Positions 35,430-43,581 of a stretch of 64,000 bases of DNA are shown in pieces. Position 1 is the stretch's first letter. Every line of letters starts with the position of its first letter. The DNA lies in NCBI RefSeq assembly GCF_035918235.1, contig NZ_CP109485.1, positions 1,612,001 to 1,676,000 on the forward strand. The letters run 5' to 3'. The translations under genes were made by a program, and so were the position numbers. The notes beneath the pieces were generated by a model. That model saw nothing but the letters and a program-made list of their open reading frames with translations, was not told the origin of the DNA and did no database searches. This DNA comes from Streptomyces sp. NBC_01445. GTDB taxonomy: Bacteria > Actinomycetota > Actinomycetes > Streptomycetales > Streptomycetaceae.

Positions 35430-37553
35430 TCAGTCGCGTGCCACCGTCCCCGTGACCTTCAGGTCGCGGATCCGGCCGTTGTTGTCGAACGAGCCGAAGC
35501 CCACGCGGCCCGAGGAGAACACCGGGTCCGTGCCCGTGATCAGCGGCGTGCGGCTGCCGTCCATGTAGACGGCCGTCTCGCCGGTGTCCGCGCAGTGCGT
35601 GAGACGGACCTTGTGCCAGGCGGCGTCCTTGATGGCCGGGGGCGCGCCGTAGGTTCCGTTCCACTGGTCGTCGATGCGGAGCCGGTCCGCATTGTCGACG
35701 GTGAACAGGCCGTTGTGCGGGTAGATGCTGTTGTCGCTGGACAGGTGCGCGTACTGGAACTGGGTGTCCGAGTTGTAGTCCCAGACGACGATGACGTCCC
35801 GGTTGGTGATGTCGACCGGGGTGTCGATACGTACCTCGGCCTCGATCGTCACGTTCGAGTAGCGCGGGCCCGCGGTGAGGACGGCGTACTCGAAGGGGCG
35901 GCGCGGGCCGGGGCGGGAGACGCCCGGCTCGGTGAGGACCGTCTCACGCCGGGTGAACTCCCACTTGGCGGGAGTGACCGGCGCCCAGTTGTCCGCGCCG
36001 GTGGTGTGCGTGGTGGGGGTGTGGCCCACCTTGCAGTCGGCGAAGGTGCGGGTGCCGGTGACCTTCCAGACCTTGCCGTTCGCCTTGGAGACGATGTACA
36101 GGTCACCGGCCAGGTCCGTGCCGAAGCGCAGGTCGACGCGCTGGTCCCCGGCGAGGTCGCGCATGGTGACCTTCTTGCCGGTGGCCTGGTCGAACAGCAT
36201 CAGCGACTTGAGGGGCGCGAGACCGGCGCCGCGGCGCATGTCGTGCGTGTCGGCGGCCAGGATCCGCCCGTCGACGAGGTCCCCGAAGATGTACGTGCCG
36301 CGCAGCTCGGGCGCGTCCTTGCCGCGGTACACGAAGCCTCCGGCGATCGCGCGGCCCACGTCGGAGCGGCAGTCCCAGTCGGCTCCGGGGTCGTGGTCGT
36401 ACGCGGCGACGGGGTACGTGTAGCCGTACTTGGCGTCGTCGGCGGGCAGCGGCGCGATGCGGGCACACGGGTCGGTGGTCTTCTTGTCGAAGAGGAACGG
36501 GCCCTCGCGCTCGCTCCAGCCGAAGTTGTCGCCGGCCTTGACCTCGTACACCGACTCGATGGCGTGCTCGCCGATGTGGCCGAGGTACATGCGGTGGCTG
36601 CCGCCGGTGTCCCAGCTGAAGCGGTGCGGGTCGCGCATGCCGACGGCGTAGATCTCGCCGAGGGCGCCCGGTGTGGACACGAACGGGTTGGCGGCCGGGA
36701 TGCCGTACTTGCCGTTCGCGCTGTTGCGGCCCGCCGGGTCGATGCGCAGGAGCTTGCCGTGCGGGAGCGCCATGTTCTGCGGTTCGCTGTTGCCCACGCC
36801 CTGGCCGCCGTCGCCGACGGCGAGGTAGAGCAGCCCGTAGTCCTTGTCGTGGGGCTTGGCGGTCGGGTTGAAGTCGATCTGCTGGATGCCGTGCACCTGA
36901 CCGGTGAAGCCGATGCGCAGGACCTCGCGGTGGGTGCCGTGGAAGACGGCGGCCTTCGGGTCATCGGCGGTCCACTCGGTGATGACGCCGTGGTACGTGG
37001 TGGTGCCCGCCTGCTTGAAGTCGGGGGCCTGGGTGACCTGCGAGGCGAGCTCGGTGTGGATGGTGTAGAAGCGGCCGTTCTTCGCGAACTGCGGGTGGAA
37101 CGCGGCGTATCCGAAGCCCTGGCCGAGGCCGCGGCCCGAGAAGAAGTTCGGGAAGGTGCCCTTCACGTCGAGGTACGGGTGCGGGGTGCCGCCGGTGTCC
37201 TTGCCGGCGGTGCCCGGGTCGGTGAGGTAGAGCGTCCCGTTGAGGTCCGGGGTCGCCATCCGGCCCGAACCGTCGGGGAGTTCGTTGATGGTGTTGATCC
37301 TGGCGTGGCGCATCAGACGTGGGTCCGTGGGGGCCGGGACCGGCTCCGACTTGGGGAACTGGGCGTACTCCGTGAGGACCAGGCCGGTCCTGGACTGGGC
37401 GGGCTTCTCCGGGATCGGGTCGGTGAGGCCCGCGGTCGCTGCGGTGGGAGCGGGCTCGTCGGCGTGCGAGGGCGCGGCGAACCCGCCGAGCGCCAGGGTG
37501 GCGGTGACGGCGAAGGCCGCCCAGAGTCTTGGATTCTTGCGTCGTGCTGCCAT
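35430..37553 (-). CDS. Secreted PQQ-type sugar dehydrogenase with C-terminal LamG-like domain
   Basis: The 707-residue precursor has a Sec signal peptide (hydrophobic to about residue 30, cut near SHADEP). The centre (about 75-490) is a glucose/sorbosone dehydrogenase-type beta-propeller: LNGTLYLTDPG, FGYAAFHPQFAKNGRFY, YGLLYLAVGDGG, GEIYAVGMRDPHRFSW. These proteins bind PQQ and oxidise sugars outside the cell. The last 190 residues form a beta-jelly roll of the LamG/DUF1080 kind that may bind glycans. ATG at 37553 is preceded by GAAGGG; the longer frame upstream overlaps the LamG gene and is not coding. It follows the LamG gene by 53 bp. Confidence 0.87.
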   Translation of the reverse strand: MAARRKNPRLWAAFAVTATLALGGFAAPSHADEPAPTAATAGLTDPIPEKPAQSRTGLVLTEYAQFPKSEPVPAPTDPRLMRHARINTINELPDGSGRMATPDLNGTLYLTDPGTAGKDTGGTPHPYLDVKGTFPNFFSGRGLGQGFGYAAFHPQFAKNGRFYTIHTELASQVTQAPDFKQAGTTTYHGVITEWTADDPKAAVFHGTHREVLRIGFTGQVHGIQQIDFNPTAKPHDKDYGLLYLAVGDGGQGVGNSEPQNMALPHGKLLRIDPAGRNSANGKYGIPAANPFVSTPGALGEIYAVGMRDPHRFSWDTGGSHRMYLGHIGEHAIESVYEVKAGDNFGWSEREGPFLFDKKTTDPCARIAPLPADDAKYGYTYPVAAYDHDPGADWDCRSDVGRAIAGGFVYRGKDAPELRGTYIFGDLVDGRILAADTHDMRRGAGLAPLKSLMLFDQATGKKVTMRDLAGDQRVDLRFGTDLAGDLYIVSKANGKVWKVTGTRTFADCKVGHTPTTHTTGADNWAPVTPAKWEFTRRETVLTEPGVSRPGPRRPFEYAVLTAGPRYSNVTIEAEVRIDTPVDITNRDVIVVWDYNSDTQFQYAHLSSDNSIYPHNGLFTVDNADRLRIDDQWNGTYGAPPAIKDAAWHKVRLTHCADTGETAVYMDGSRTPLITGTDPVFSSGRVGFGSFDNNGRIRDLKVTGTVARD

Positions 37554-37606
37554 GCGGGTCCCTTCGGATGGCGAGTACGGCTGGGAAGAAGCGGGGGTAC
37601 GAGGCG

Positions 37607-38680
37607 TCAGTGGCCCCTCGTCATACGGCGGTACTCGGCACTGACCTGACCTGCCGTCACCTCGCGGTCCAGGAAGAGGAGATCGTCCATGCGGCAGTCG
37701 CAGGCGTTGTTCTCGCGTGTGTTCTGCGGGAAGCTGCCGCCGATCTTGATGCCACGCGGGTCGGTCGGCGAGGCGCGGTGCGGCGCCGGTGTGGTGGTGA
37801 GCTCCCAGGGGTCGCCCGGCGTGACGTAGAAGCCGTCGAGAGGCTTGCCGTCGCGGTACAGGGCCATCGTGCCGTCGCGGAAGTCGAAGGTGGCGGCCAG
37901 ATGGACCCACTCGCCGCGGGGCAGGAGCTGCTGCCAGTCGGCGGAGGCGGCGAAGGTCTGGGAGGCACCGCTGTCGAGGCGGCGGCCGAGCGCGACGAGC
38001 TTCAACTCGCCATTGACCTGGATGAGTTCGAGCAGCGCGCGCACGGCGTGCCCGTCGCTGGTGCCGGACAGCACCCCGGCGAGTCCGATCGCTCCGTAGC
38101 GGTCGGTGGGGTTGGCGGTGTTGGAGTTGAGGGTGGGGTTGTCGCCCGTCATCTTGAACCAGCCCATGACGGTGGCGGCCTTGGCGCGGTTGAAGGCGCC
38201 GAGGGAGCCGACCCCGGCCTCGTTCCAAGTACCCGCTTTCCAGTCGTCGTTGCCGGCCGTGGCCGGGTTCTGCTGGCGAACCTGGAGGGCGGGCGAGCTG
38301 CCCGGGTAGGCCTCGTCGGCGACGCGCATCGCGGAGCCGCCGTTGATGAGCGTGAGCGGGGTGCGGGAGCGTCCGATGTCCCGCTCCTTCGAGGGATCGG
38401 CGGGATCGGGGTGCCCGAAGTCGTAGGCGGCCACCGCGTGGGAGCGCAACGAGCCATGTTCTGCATGGCCGTTGGCCTGCGCGGGGACCTTGGCGGCGGG
38501 TCCGCTCGCCTGCGCGGGAAGCGCTGCGGCGGCGAGGACGGCGACCGAGGCGAGGGCGACGGCGGCGAGGGCGGTACGTCGAGTGCGACGGGGTGATCGG
38601 GTGTGCCGGACGCGTGGTTCGGGCGGGGCGCCGACGGCGGTTCGGGCCATGGCGGTGCGTCTGGTGCGGGGCAGTCTCAT
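37607..38680 (-). CDS. Secreted LamG-domain protein
   Basis: The 357-residue precursor has an extended, Arg-rich N-terminus before a hydrophobic signal segment (ALAAVALASVAVLAAAALP, about 38-57, then AQA). The rest is one concanavalin-like LamG domain: YDFGHP, SLGAFNRAKAATVMGWFKM, GEWVHLAATFDFRDGTMALYRDG and a closing CDCRMDDLLFLDREVTAG. The two close cysteines could form a disulphide. Such domains bind or cleave sugars; no catalytic site is recognised. GGAGGCC precedes the ATG at 38680. It shares the LacI-operator promoter with the sugar dehydrogenase. Confidence 0.83.
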   Translation of the reverse strand: MRLPRTRRTAMARTAVGAPPEPRVRHTRSPRRTRRTALAAVALASVAVLAAAALPAQASGPAAKVPAQANGHAEHGSLRSHAVAAYDFGHPDPADPSKERDIGRSRTPLTLINGGSAMRVADEAYPGSSPALQVRQQNPATAGNDDWKAGTWNEAGVGSLGAFNRAKAATVMGWFKMTGDNPTLNSNTANPTDRYGAIGLAGVLSGTSDGHAVRALLELIQVNGELKLVALGRRLDSGASQTFAASADWQQLLPRGEWVHLAATFDFRDGTMALYRDGKPLDGFYVTPGDPWELTTTPAPHRASPTDPRGIKIGGSFPQNTRENNACDCRMDDLLFLDREVTAGQVSAEYRRMTRGH

Positions 38681-38734
38681 ACGGCCTCCGAGCGGCAACG
38701 AAGGGGGCTGCCGACCGGGGTCCCCCGACCGACA

Positions 38735-38746
38735 GAAAGCGCTTTC
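38735..38746. promoter_or_regulatory. LacI-family operator
   Basis: GAAAGCGCTTTC is a perfect 12-bp palindrome with the central CG typical of LacI/GalR-family operators, 55 bp upstream of the LamG gene. It predicts carbohydrate-responsive repression of the LamG and dehydrogenase genes. No LacI gene lies in the window. Confidence 0.75.
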
Positions 38747-38978
38747 GTCACGTGCGGGCACCATGTAACTCCCTCACCGCAACCCTGACAATGGGCGTGT
38801 CCGCGCCATTTTTCGAAGGTCGGTCCGAGCGGGTTCTTCGCGAAGTGCGCTTCGGGGCGGGTGGTGACCGGGGACATGGCGCTCAAGCGCGCGGCCTCGA
38901 GGCGGTGCCGACGCCCGAGCCGCGGCACCCTGGCGAGGCGGCAACCCGAAGCAAGCCCGACGCCCAAGCCCTCAGCCC

Positions 38979-39318
38979 GCCGACGCGACGCTCCGAAGCG
39001 GCCCCGGCACCCAAGCCGCCACCAAGCCGCGCGAACCCCGAATCAGGCCCAACACCCAAATCGGCGGCCCGCTGACGCGACATCCGAAGCCACCCCGGCG
39101 CCCTAGCCGTCACCCCGCTGACGCGACATCCGAAGCCCCACCCCGGTGCCCGAGCCGGTACCCCAGCCCCCGTACGTCATGAACCGACGCACATCATGCC
39201 GAAGACACCCCGGCCCGATGTCCCCCCGAGCCCACCACGAGCCGGTACCCCCAACACCCGTACGTCATGAACCGACGCACATCACGCCGAAGACGCCCCG
39301 GACTGATGTCCCCTGAGC
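38979..39318. repeat. Decayed tandem repeats downstream of the FAD oxidoreductase
   Basis: Two unit types can be seen. An 87-bp unit begins CGAGCCGGTACCCC at 39151 and again at 39238; the copies are nearly identical over about 80 bp and share GTACGTCATGAACCGACGCA. A 46-bp unit begins GCTGACGCGACATCCGAAGC at 39071 and 39117, with a more degraded copy at about 38979. The last 87-bp copy contains the final codons and stop of the convergent oxidoreductase gene. No gene is supported between 38750 and 39281. Confidence 0.7.
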
Positions 39319-40541
39319 CCGCCCACCGTGATCCGGACCGGTCCGCCCATCGCATCGACCTTTCCCGTCCATGCGCCCGCCAAGTGCAGGGTGCGATTGG
39401 GGAGCGCGCCGCGCGGTACGTACTGGCGGTGCAGTCTGCGGCCGTCCTGCGTGACCACCAGGACGGGCCGCACCAGCACCTCCGCCGTCCGCAGGACGAA
39501 GCCGTCCACCGGCACCTGCGGGGCCACCCGGTTCGGCGCCACCCAGCGCAGGGGCGCCGCGACCTCGATCGCGGGTCCGCCCGGCGCCGGGCCCGCACCC
39601 TCCAGGAACTCGCGTACGGCGTCGGCCGCGAGAGCGCCCTCGCGGGCCGCCCACAGCGCCGGCTCCACCGCGTGCAGCACGTTCCCCGCGGCGAAGACGC
39701 CCGTAACGCCGGTGCGGAACGCGCCGTCGACAGCGGGCCCCCGCGTCCCCGCGTCGAGTGCCACTCCCCCGCGCCGCGCCAGCTCGTGGTCCGGCACGAA
39801 GTCCCCGGTGAACACCACGGTGTCGCAGCCGACGGTCGTCAGCCGACCGTCACAGCGCCGCAGCCGGACCCCCGATACCCGCCCCTTTCCCAGGAGTTCG
39901 GCCACGGTCGCGCCGGTGAGTACGGGGACGCCGTGACCGATACGGGCCGCTGCCGCCCGCGCCAGGCCCAACTGGTGGCGCGGCTCCCCGGTGGTGAGCG
40001 CGGCGACGGTGACATCGGCGCGGCGCAGGGCGGCCAGAGCCGCGTAACTGACCGGTTCGGCGCCGACGACGACCGCTCGGCTGCCGACCGGCTGTCCGTG
40101 CAGGTGGACGGCCTGCTGGAGCTCGCCGGTGGTGAGCACTCCGGCGGGCCGTGTGCCGGGTACGAGGCGTGCGCTGCGCGGGCGTTCGCGCGCACCGGTG
40201 GCGAGGACGACGGCGCGTGCGGTGATGCGTTCGAGCCCGTGCGGGCCGGTGGTGTCCAGGGTGAGCGGCCCCGCCCACCCGGTGGCGGTGACGCCGGCCC
40301 GCACGCGTGCGCCGGAGCCGAGCGCGGCCTCGACGGTCCTGGCCGCATACTGCGGCCCGGTCACGCCCCACCGACCGAAACCGCGGTGGTGGCAGTGCCG
40401 CGGTACGCCGCCCGCCACCGCCTCCCGCTCCAGAATCTCGACCACCCCAACGCCGCCCTCGGCAAGACTCCGGGCGACAGCGAGCCCAGCGGGCCCCGCG
40501 CCGACGACGACCACGTCGACGCTCCGCTGCCGCCGCGTCAT
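39282..40541 (-). CDS. NAD(P)/FAD-dependent oxidoreductase of a glycerol-3-phosphate-type dehydrogenase unit
   Basis: The 419 residues have VVVVGAGPAGLAVARSLAEGG (FAD ADP-binding loop), a second nucleotide loop VVVGAEPVSYAALAAL that lacks the last Gly, and TGVFAAGNVL near the end of the pyridine-nucleotide-disulfide-type fold. No redox-active CxxC is present. The ATG at 40541 overlaps the upstream stop (ATGA). In many bacteria a GlpA-like protein, this kind of reductase and a kinase form one operon, in which this subunit moves electrons from the dehydrogenase to an acceptor. Its stop lies inside a tandem-repeat copy. Confidence 0.82.
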   Translation of the reverse strand: MTRRQRSVDVVVVGAGPAGLAVARSLAEGGVGVVEILEREAVAGGVPRHCHHRGFGRWGVTGPQYAARTVEAALGSGARVRAGVTATGWAGPLTLDTTGPHGLERITARAVVLATGARERPRSARLVPGTRPAGVLTTGELQQAVHLHGQPVGSRAVVVGAEPVSYAALAALRRADVTVAALTTGEPRHQLGLARAAAARIGHGVPVLTGATVAELLGKGRVSGVRLRRCDGRLTTVGCDTVVFTGDFVPDHELARRGGVALDAGTRGPAVDGAFRTGVTGVFAAGNVLHAVEPALWAAREGALAADAVREFLEGAGPAPGGPAIEVAAPLRWVAPNRVAPQVPVDGFVLRTAEVLVRPVLVVTQDGRRLHRQYVPRGALPNRTLHLAGAWTGKVDAMGGPVRITVGGLRGHQSGASSA

Positions 40542-41938
40542 TCCGGCCCCCACTCGCCCCGCCCCTCATGAAGTGCACGCACGGCCGCCCCGCAGTAGAA
40601 CCCCTGACACCGTCCGCCACGCGCCCGGGTCCTGCGGCGCAGGCCCTCCAGGGACGCGGGCGGGACCGTGCTGATCAGGGCGTCCCTGATCTCGCCCCGG
40701 GTCACGCGCTCGCAGTGGCACACGATGGTGCCGTACGCGGGGTCGGTCGCGATGAGGTCGGCGCGCTGGTAGGGGCGGGGGAAGGCCTCGCCCAGGTTGG
40801 GCATGTGGACGGGCGTCAGGTCGACCGGCTGCTTGAGGCCGAGGCCGGGGCCGGCCTCGGCGATCAGGCCCGCGACATGCGCCGCGATCGCCATCGACGC
40901 GGTGAGCCCGGTCGAGCGGATGCCGCCCACGGTGACGTAGCGCCGCTCCTCGTGGCAGCGGATGCGGTAGTCGTCGTGCTCGGTGGCGGCGCGCAGGCCC
41001 GCGTAGGCGGCGGTGACCTCCTCGTCGACCAGGGCCGGCAGGATGCGGCGCCCCTTCGCGAGGAGCCCGTCGAGTCCGTCCGCCGTCGTGCCGGTGGCCG
41101 CCTTGTCGTCGAGGTCCTCTGCGGTCGGGCCGAGGAGTACGTTGCCGTGGACGGTCGGCGCCACGAGGACGCCCTTGCCCAGCACGGTCGGCACCGGAAG
41201 CAGGATGTGCCGGACCAGGTCACGGGCGAGTTTGTCGAAGACGATGAGCTGGCCGCGGCGCGGGGTGACGGTGAAGTCGCCACTCCCGAGGACGAGCCGG
41301 TCGAGCACGTCGGCGTTCAGCCCCGCGGCGTTGACGAGGAACCGCGCCCGGAGCTCGCCGCGCGACGTGGACAGAATATGATCACCGCCGTCCGAACCGA
41401 CCGCTCCCACCCGCGAGTTGAGGTGCAGGTCGACACCGGAGCGCACCGCTTGGGTGGCGTACGCGAGCGTGGTGGTCCAGGGGCAGATGATGCTCTCGCC
41501 CGGGACGTCGAGAGCGCCGAGGACTCCGGGGCCGAGCTGCGGTTCGCGGGCCCTGGTCTCGTCGGCGCCGATGATCCGCGCTGCGTCGTATCCATTGCGC
41601 CCGGCCTTCTCCAACAAGCCTGGTAATGCGGCCAGTTGGTCGTCGTCCCAGGCGACGAGCAGGGCGCCGACGGGCTCCACGGGGATGCCGGACTCGGCCG
41701 CGTAGGCGGAGAGGAGGCGCTGGCCCTCCCTGACGAGGCGGGACTCCAGGGAGCCGGGCACGGCGTCGAAACCGGTGTGCAGGATCGCCGTGTTGGCTTT
41801 GGAGGTGCCGTCGCCGACATCGCCGGACGCCTCCACCAGGGCAAGGCGCAGGTGTGGGTGGCGGGCCAGTTCACGGGCGATGGCGGTACCGACGACGCCG
41901 GCGCCGACGACGGCCACGTCGTAGGGCCGGGACGACAT
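40538..41938 (-). CDS. FAD-dependent glycerol-3-phosphate dehydrogenase-like protein with BFD-type FeS domain
   Basis: The 466 residues begin with a DAO-type FAD domain (VAVVGAGVVGTAIARELA) and carry SKANTAILHTGFDA and GGIRSTGLTASMAIAAH, as in GlpA/GlpD-like enzymes. The last 90 residues form a bacterioferredoxin-like [2Fe-2S] domain with Cys pairs in VCHCERVTRGEI and GGRCQGFYCG. This is the GlpA architecture: oxidation of sn-glycerol-3-phosphate to dihydroxyacetone phosphate. The ATG at 41938 follows AAAGGGC; a GTG at 41980 overlapping the kinase stop would add 14 residues. Reductase gene follows with ATGA overlap. Confidence 0.87.
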   Translation of the reverse strand: MSSRPYDVAVVGAGVVGTAIARELARHPHLRLALVEASGDVGDGTSKANTAILHTGFDAVPGSLESRLVREGQRLLSAYAAESGIPVEPVGALLVAWDDDQLAALPGLLEKAGRNGYDAARIIGADETRAREPQLGPGVLGALDVPGESIICPWTTTLAYATQAVRSGVDLHLNSRVGAVGSDGGDHILSTSRGELRARFLVNAAGLNADVLDRLVLGSGDFTVTPRRGQLIVFDKLARDLVRHILLPVPTVLGKGVLVAPTVHGNVLLGPTAEDLDDKAATGTTADGLDGLLAKGRRILPALVDEEVTAAYAGLRAATEHDDYRIRCHEERRYVTVGGIRSTGLTASMAIAAHVAGLIAEAGPGLGLKQPVDLTPVHMPNLGEAFPRPYQRADLIATDPAYGTIVCHCERVTRGEIRDALISTVPPASLEGLRRRTRARGGRCQGFYCGAAVRALHEGRGEWGPE

Positions 41939-41976
41939 CTGCCCTTTGGGGGACAGCGGCCCCTTCGTGGTGACGG

Positions 41977-43449
41977 TCACGGGGACCCCGTCGGCGTGCG
42001 GTCGAGGAGCGCGGCCACCGCCGAGCGGAACCCGTCGAGGCGTTCGGCGGCGTGCGCGGCGTCGATGCGCGGCTCGTACACGGCGGCGGGCCGCCCGCGC
42101 GGGACCGCGTCCCGCACGGTGAGCGCGGGATCGAGCCCGAGCCGCGCGACGACACCCACGCCGAGCGCGGTCGCATCGGGCAACTCGGCGACTTCCAGTG
42201 GCAGTTGGAGAAGGTCCGCCTGGGTCTGCATCAGCAGGGCCGACCGGGTCAGGCCGCCGTCGACGCGCAGGGTGCGCAGCGGCTCGCCCAGGTCGGCGGC
42301 GACGGCGTCCGCGAGCGAGACGACCTGCGCGGCGATCCCCTCGCACAGGGCGCGGACCAGGTGCCCGGAGGTCGTGTCCAGACCGAGGCCCGTCAGAGAG
42401 CCGCGCAGGTCGCCGCGCCACCAGGGCGCCGCAAGACCGGCGAGGGCGGGCACGAAGGTGACACCGCCCGTGTCGGGCACGGCCGATCCGACCGGGTCGA
42501 TGTCCTCGGCCCCCGCGATCACCCCGAGATCGGTGAGCCAGCGGACGGCGGAGGCGGCGGTGTAGACCTGCCCGTCGAGGCAGTAACTGCTCCGCCCGGC
42601 CAGTCGCCAGGCGACACAGCTGACCAGTCCCGAGCCGCCGCGGCGCGGACGGTCGCCGGTCGGGGCGAGCAGGAACGCCCCTGTTCCATAAGTGCACTTG
42701 GCGGTACCCCGCTCGGTCACGTCCTGGGCGAGCAGCGCGGCCTGCTGGTCCACGAGGAGCCCGGTGAGGGGAAGTTCGGGCCCGAACGCCTTGGTCGTGC
42801 CGACGGGCCCCGCGGCGTCGACGACGTCCGGCAGCCGCTCGCCGCCGAGGCCGAAGATGTCCAGGGCGCGGGGCGACCACGCAACAGTGTCCAGGTCGAG
42901 GAGCTGCGTGCGTCCCGCGGTGGCGGCGTCGGTGACGAACGCGCCGGTCAGCCGGTGGACGAGCCAGGCGTCGCTGGTGGTGACGACGCCGTCCCGGGTG
43001 AGGTGGCGCCGGATCCAGGCCATCTTCGGGGCGGCGAAGTAGGGGTCGAGCGGCAGCCCCGTAAGATCCCTCAACTCAGCGCCGTGAGGGGCCAGTTCCG
43101 CACACAGCGCTGCCGCCCGCCGGTCCTGCCAGACGATCGCGTCCGTCAGCGGTGTGCCGGACGCGGGGTCCCAGGCGAGGACCGTCTCGCCCTGGTTGGC
43201 GAGGCCGACCGCGTCGACGGGCTCGCCCGCGGCGGCCAGCGCGCTGCGCCCCGCGTCGACGACGGAGGCAAGCAGCGCGGCCGGATCGACCTCGACGACG
43301 CCGCCCGGGAGGTAGCGCGGACGTACGGGCGCGCCGCCCGAGCCGATCACGCCGCGGCGCGGGCAGACGACGAGGGCCTTCGTCCCCGACGTGCCCTGGT
43401 CGATGGCGAGGACGGTCCCCTCGCGCGGCCCACTGCCATTGGTGATCAC
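41977..43449 (-). CDS. FGGY-family (glycerol-type) kinase
   Basis: About 490 residues of an FGGY carbohydrate kinase: VLAIDQGTSGTKALVV is the N-terminal phosphate loop; GLANQGETVLAWDPASGTPL and IVWQDRRAAAL match glycerol kinase; LRVDGGLTRSALLMQTQADLL is the C-terminal FGGY signature. It sits upstream of the GlpA-like gene, so glycerol is the likely substrate, though GlpK hallmarks such as the full FBP-binding site are not evident and another polyol is possible. Start is uncertain: GTG at 43449 agrees with a nearby promoter (43480-43485 as -35); a GTG at 43521 would add 24 residues without similarity. Confidence 0.83.
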   Translation of the reverse strand: MITNGSGPREGTVLAIDQGTSGTKALVVCPRRGVIGSGGAPVRPRYLPGGVVEVDPAALLASVVDAGRSALAAAGEPVDAVGLANQGETVLAWDPASGTPLTDAIVWQDRRAAALCAELAPHGAELRDLTGLPLDPYFAAPKMAWIRRHLTRDGVVTTSDAWLVHRLTGAFVTDAATAGRTQLLDLDTVAWSPRALDIFGLGGERLPDVVDAAGPVGTTKAFGPELPLTGLLVDQQAALLAQDVTERGTAKCTYGTGAFLLAPTGDRPRRGGSGLVSCVAWRLAGRSSYCLDGQVYTAASAVRWLTDLGVIAGAEDIDPVGSAVPDTGGVTFVPALAGLAAPWWRGDLRGSLTGLGLDTTSGHLVRALCEGIAAQVVSLADAVAADLGEPLRTLRVDGGLTRSALLMQTQADLLQLPLEVAELPDATALGVGVVARLGLDPALTVRDAVPRGRPAAVYEPRIDAAHAAERLDGFRSAVAALLDRTPTGSP

Positions 43450-43453
43450 CGCG

Positions 43454-43485
43454 GAAGCCTGCAACAGCCTCCGCAAGAGCGTCAA
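43454..43485 (-). promoter_or_regulatory. Possible promoter of the kinase operon
   Basis: On the minus strand TTGACG (43485-43480) is followed after about 17 bp by GCAGGC, placing transcription start near the GTG at 43449. The -10 match is poor, so this is only a candidate. It shares the 130-bp divergent region with the amino-acid permease. Confidence 0.3.
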
Positions 43486-43581
43486 GGGCGCCCTCTTCAC
43501 TCCGACCCCTAGACTGATCACCCGTCAATCTCCGTATGTTGTCTGTGACTTCACGCCTCTCTCTCCCCACAAGAGGAGCTC

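Noticed and set aside
35430..38228. 932-residue fusion covering LamG and sugar dehydrogenase
   Set aside because: The part before 37553 is a shadow of the LamG gene; a signal peptide and ribosome site mark the true start.
38979..39318. CRISPR-like array
   Set aside because: Units are adjacent tandem repeats of 46 and 87 bp without unique spacers, and no cas gene is near.
40307..41626. Long plus-strand frames across the oxidoreductase genes
   Set aside because: They show Arg/Gly/Val-rich shadow composition and no domain; the minus-strand genes explain the region.
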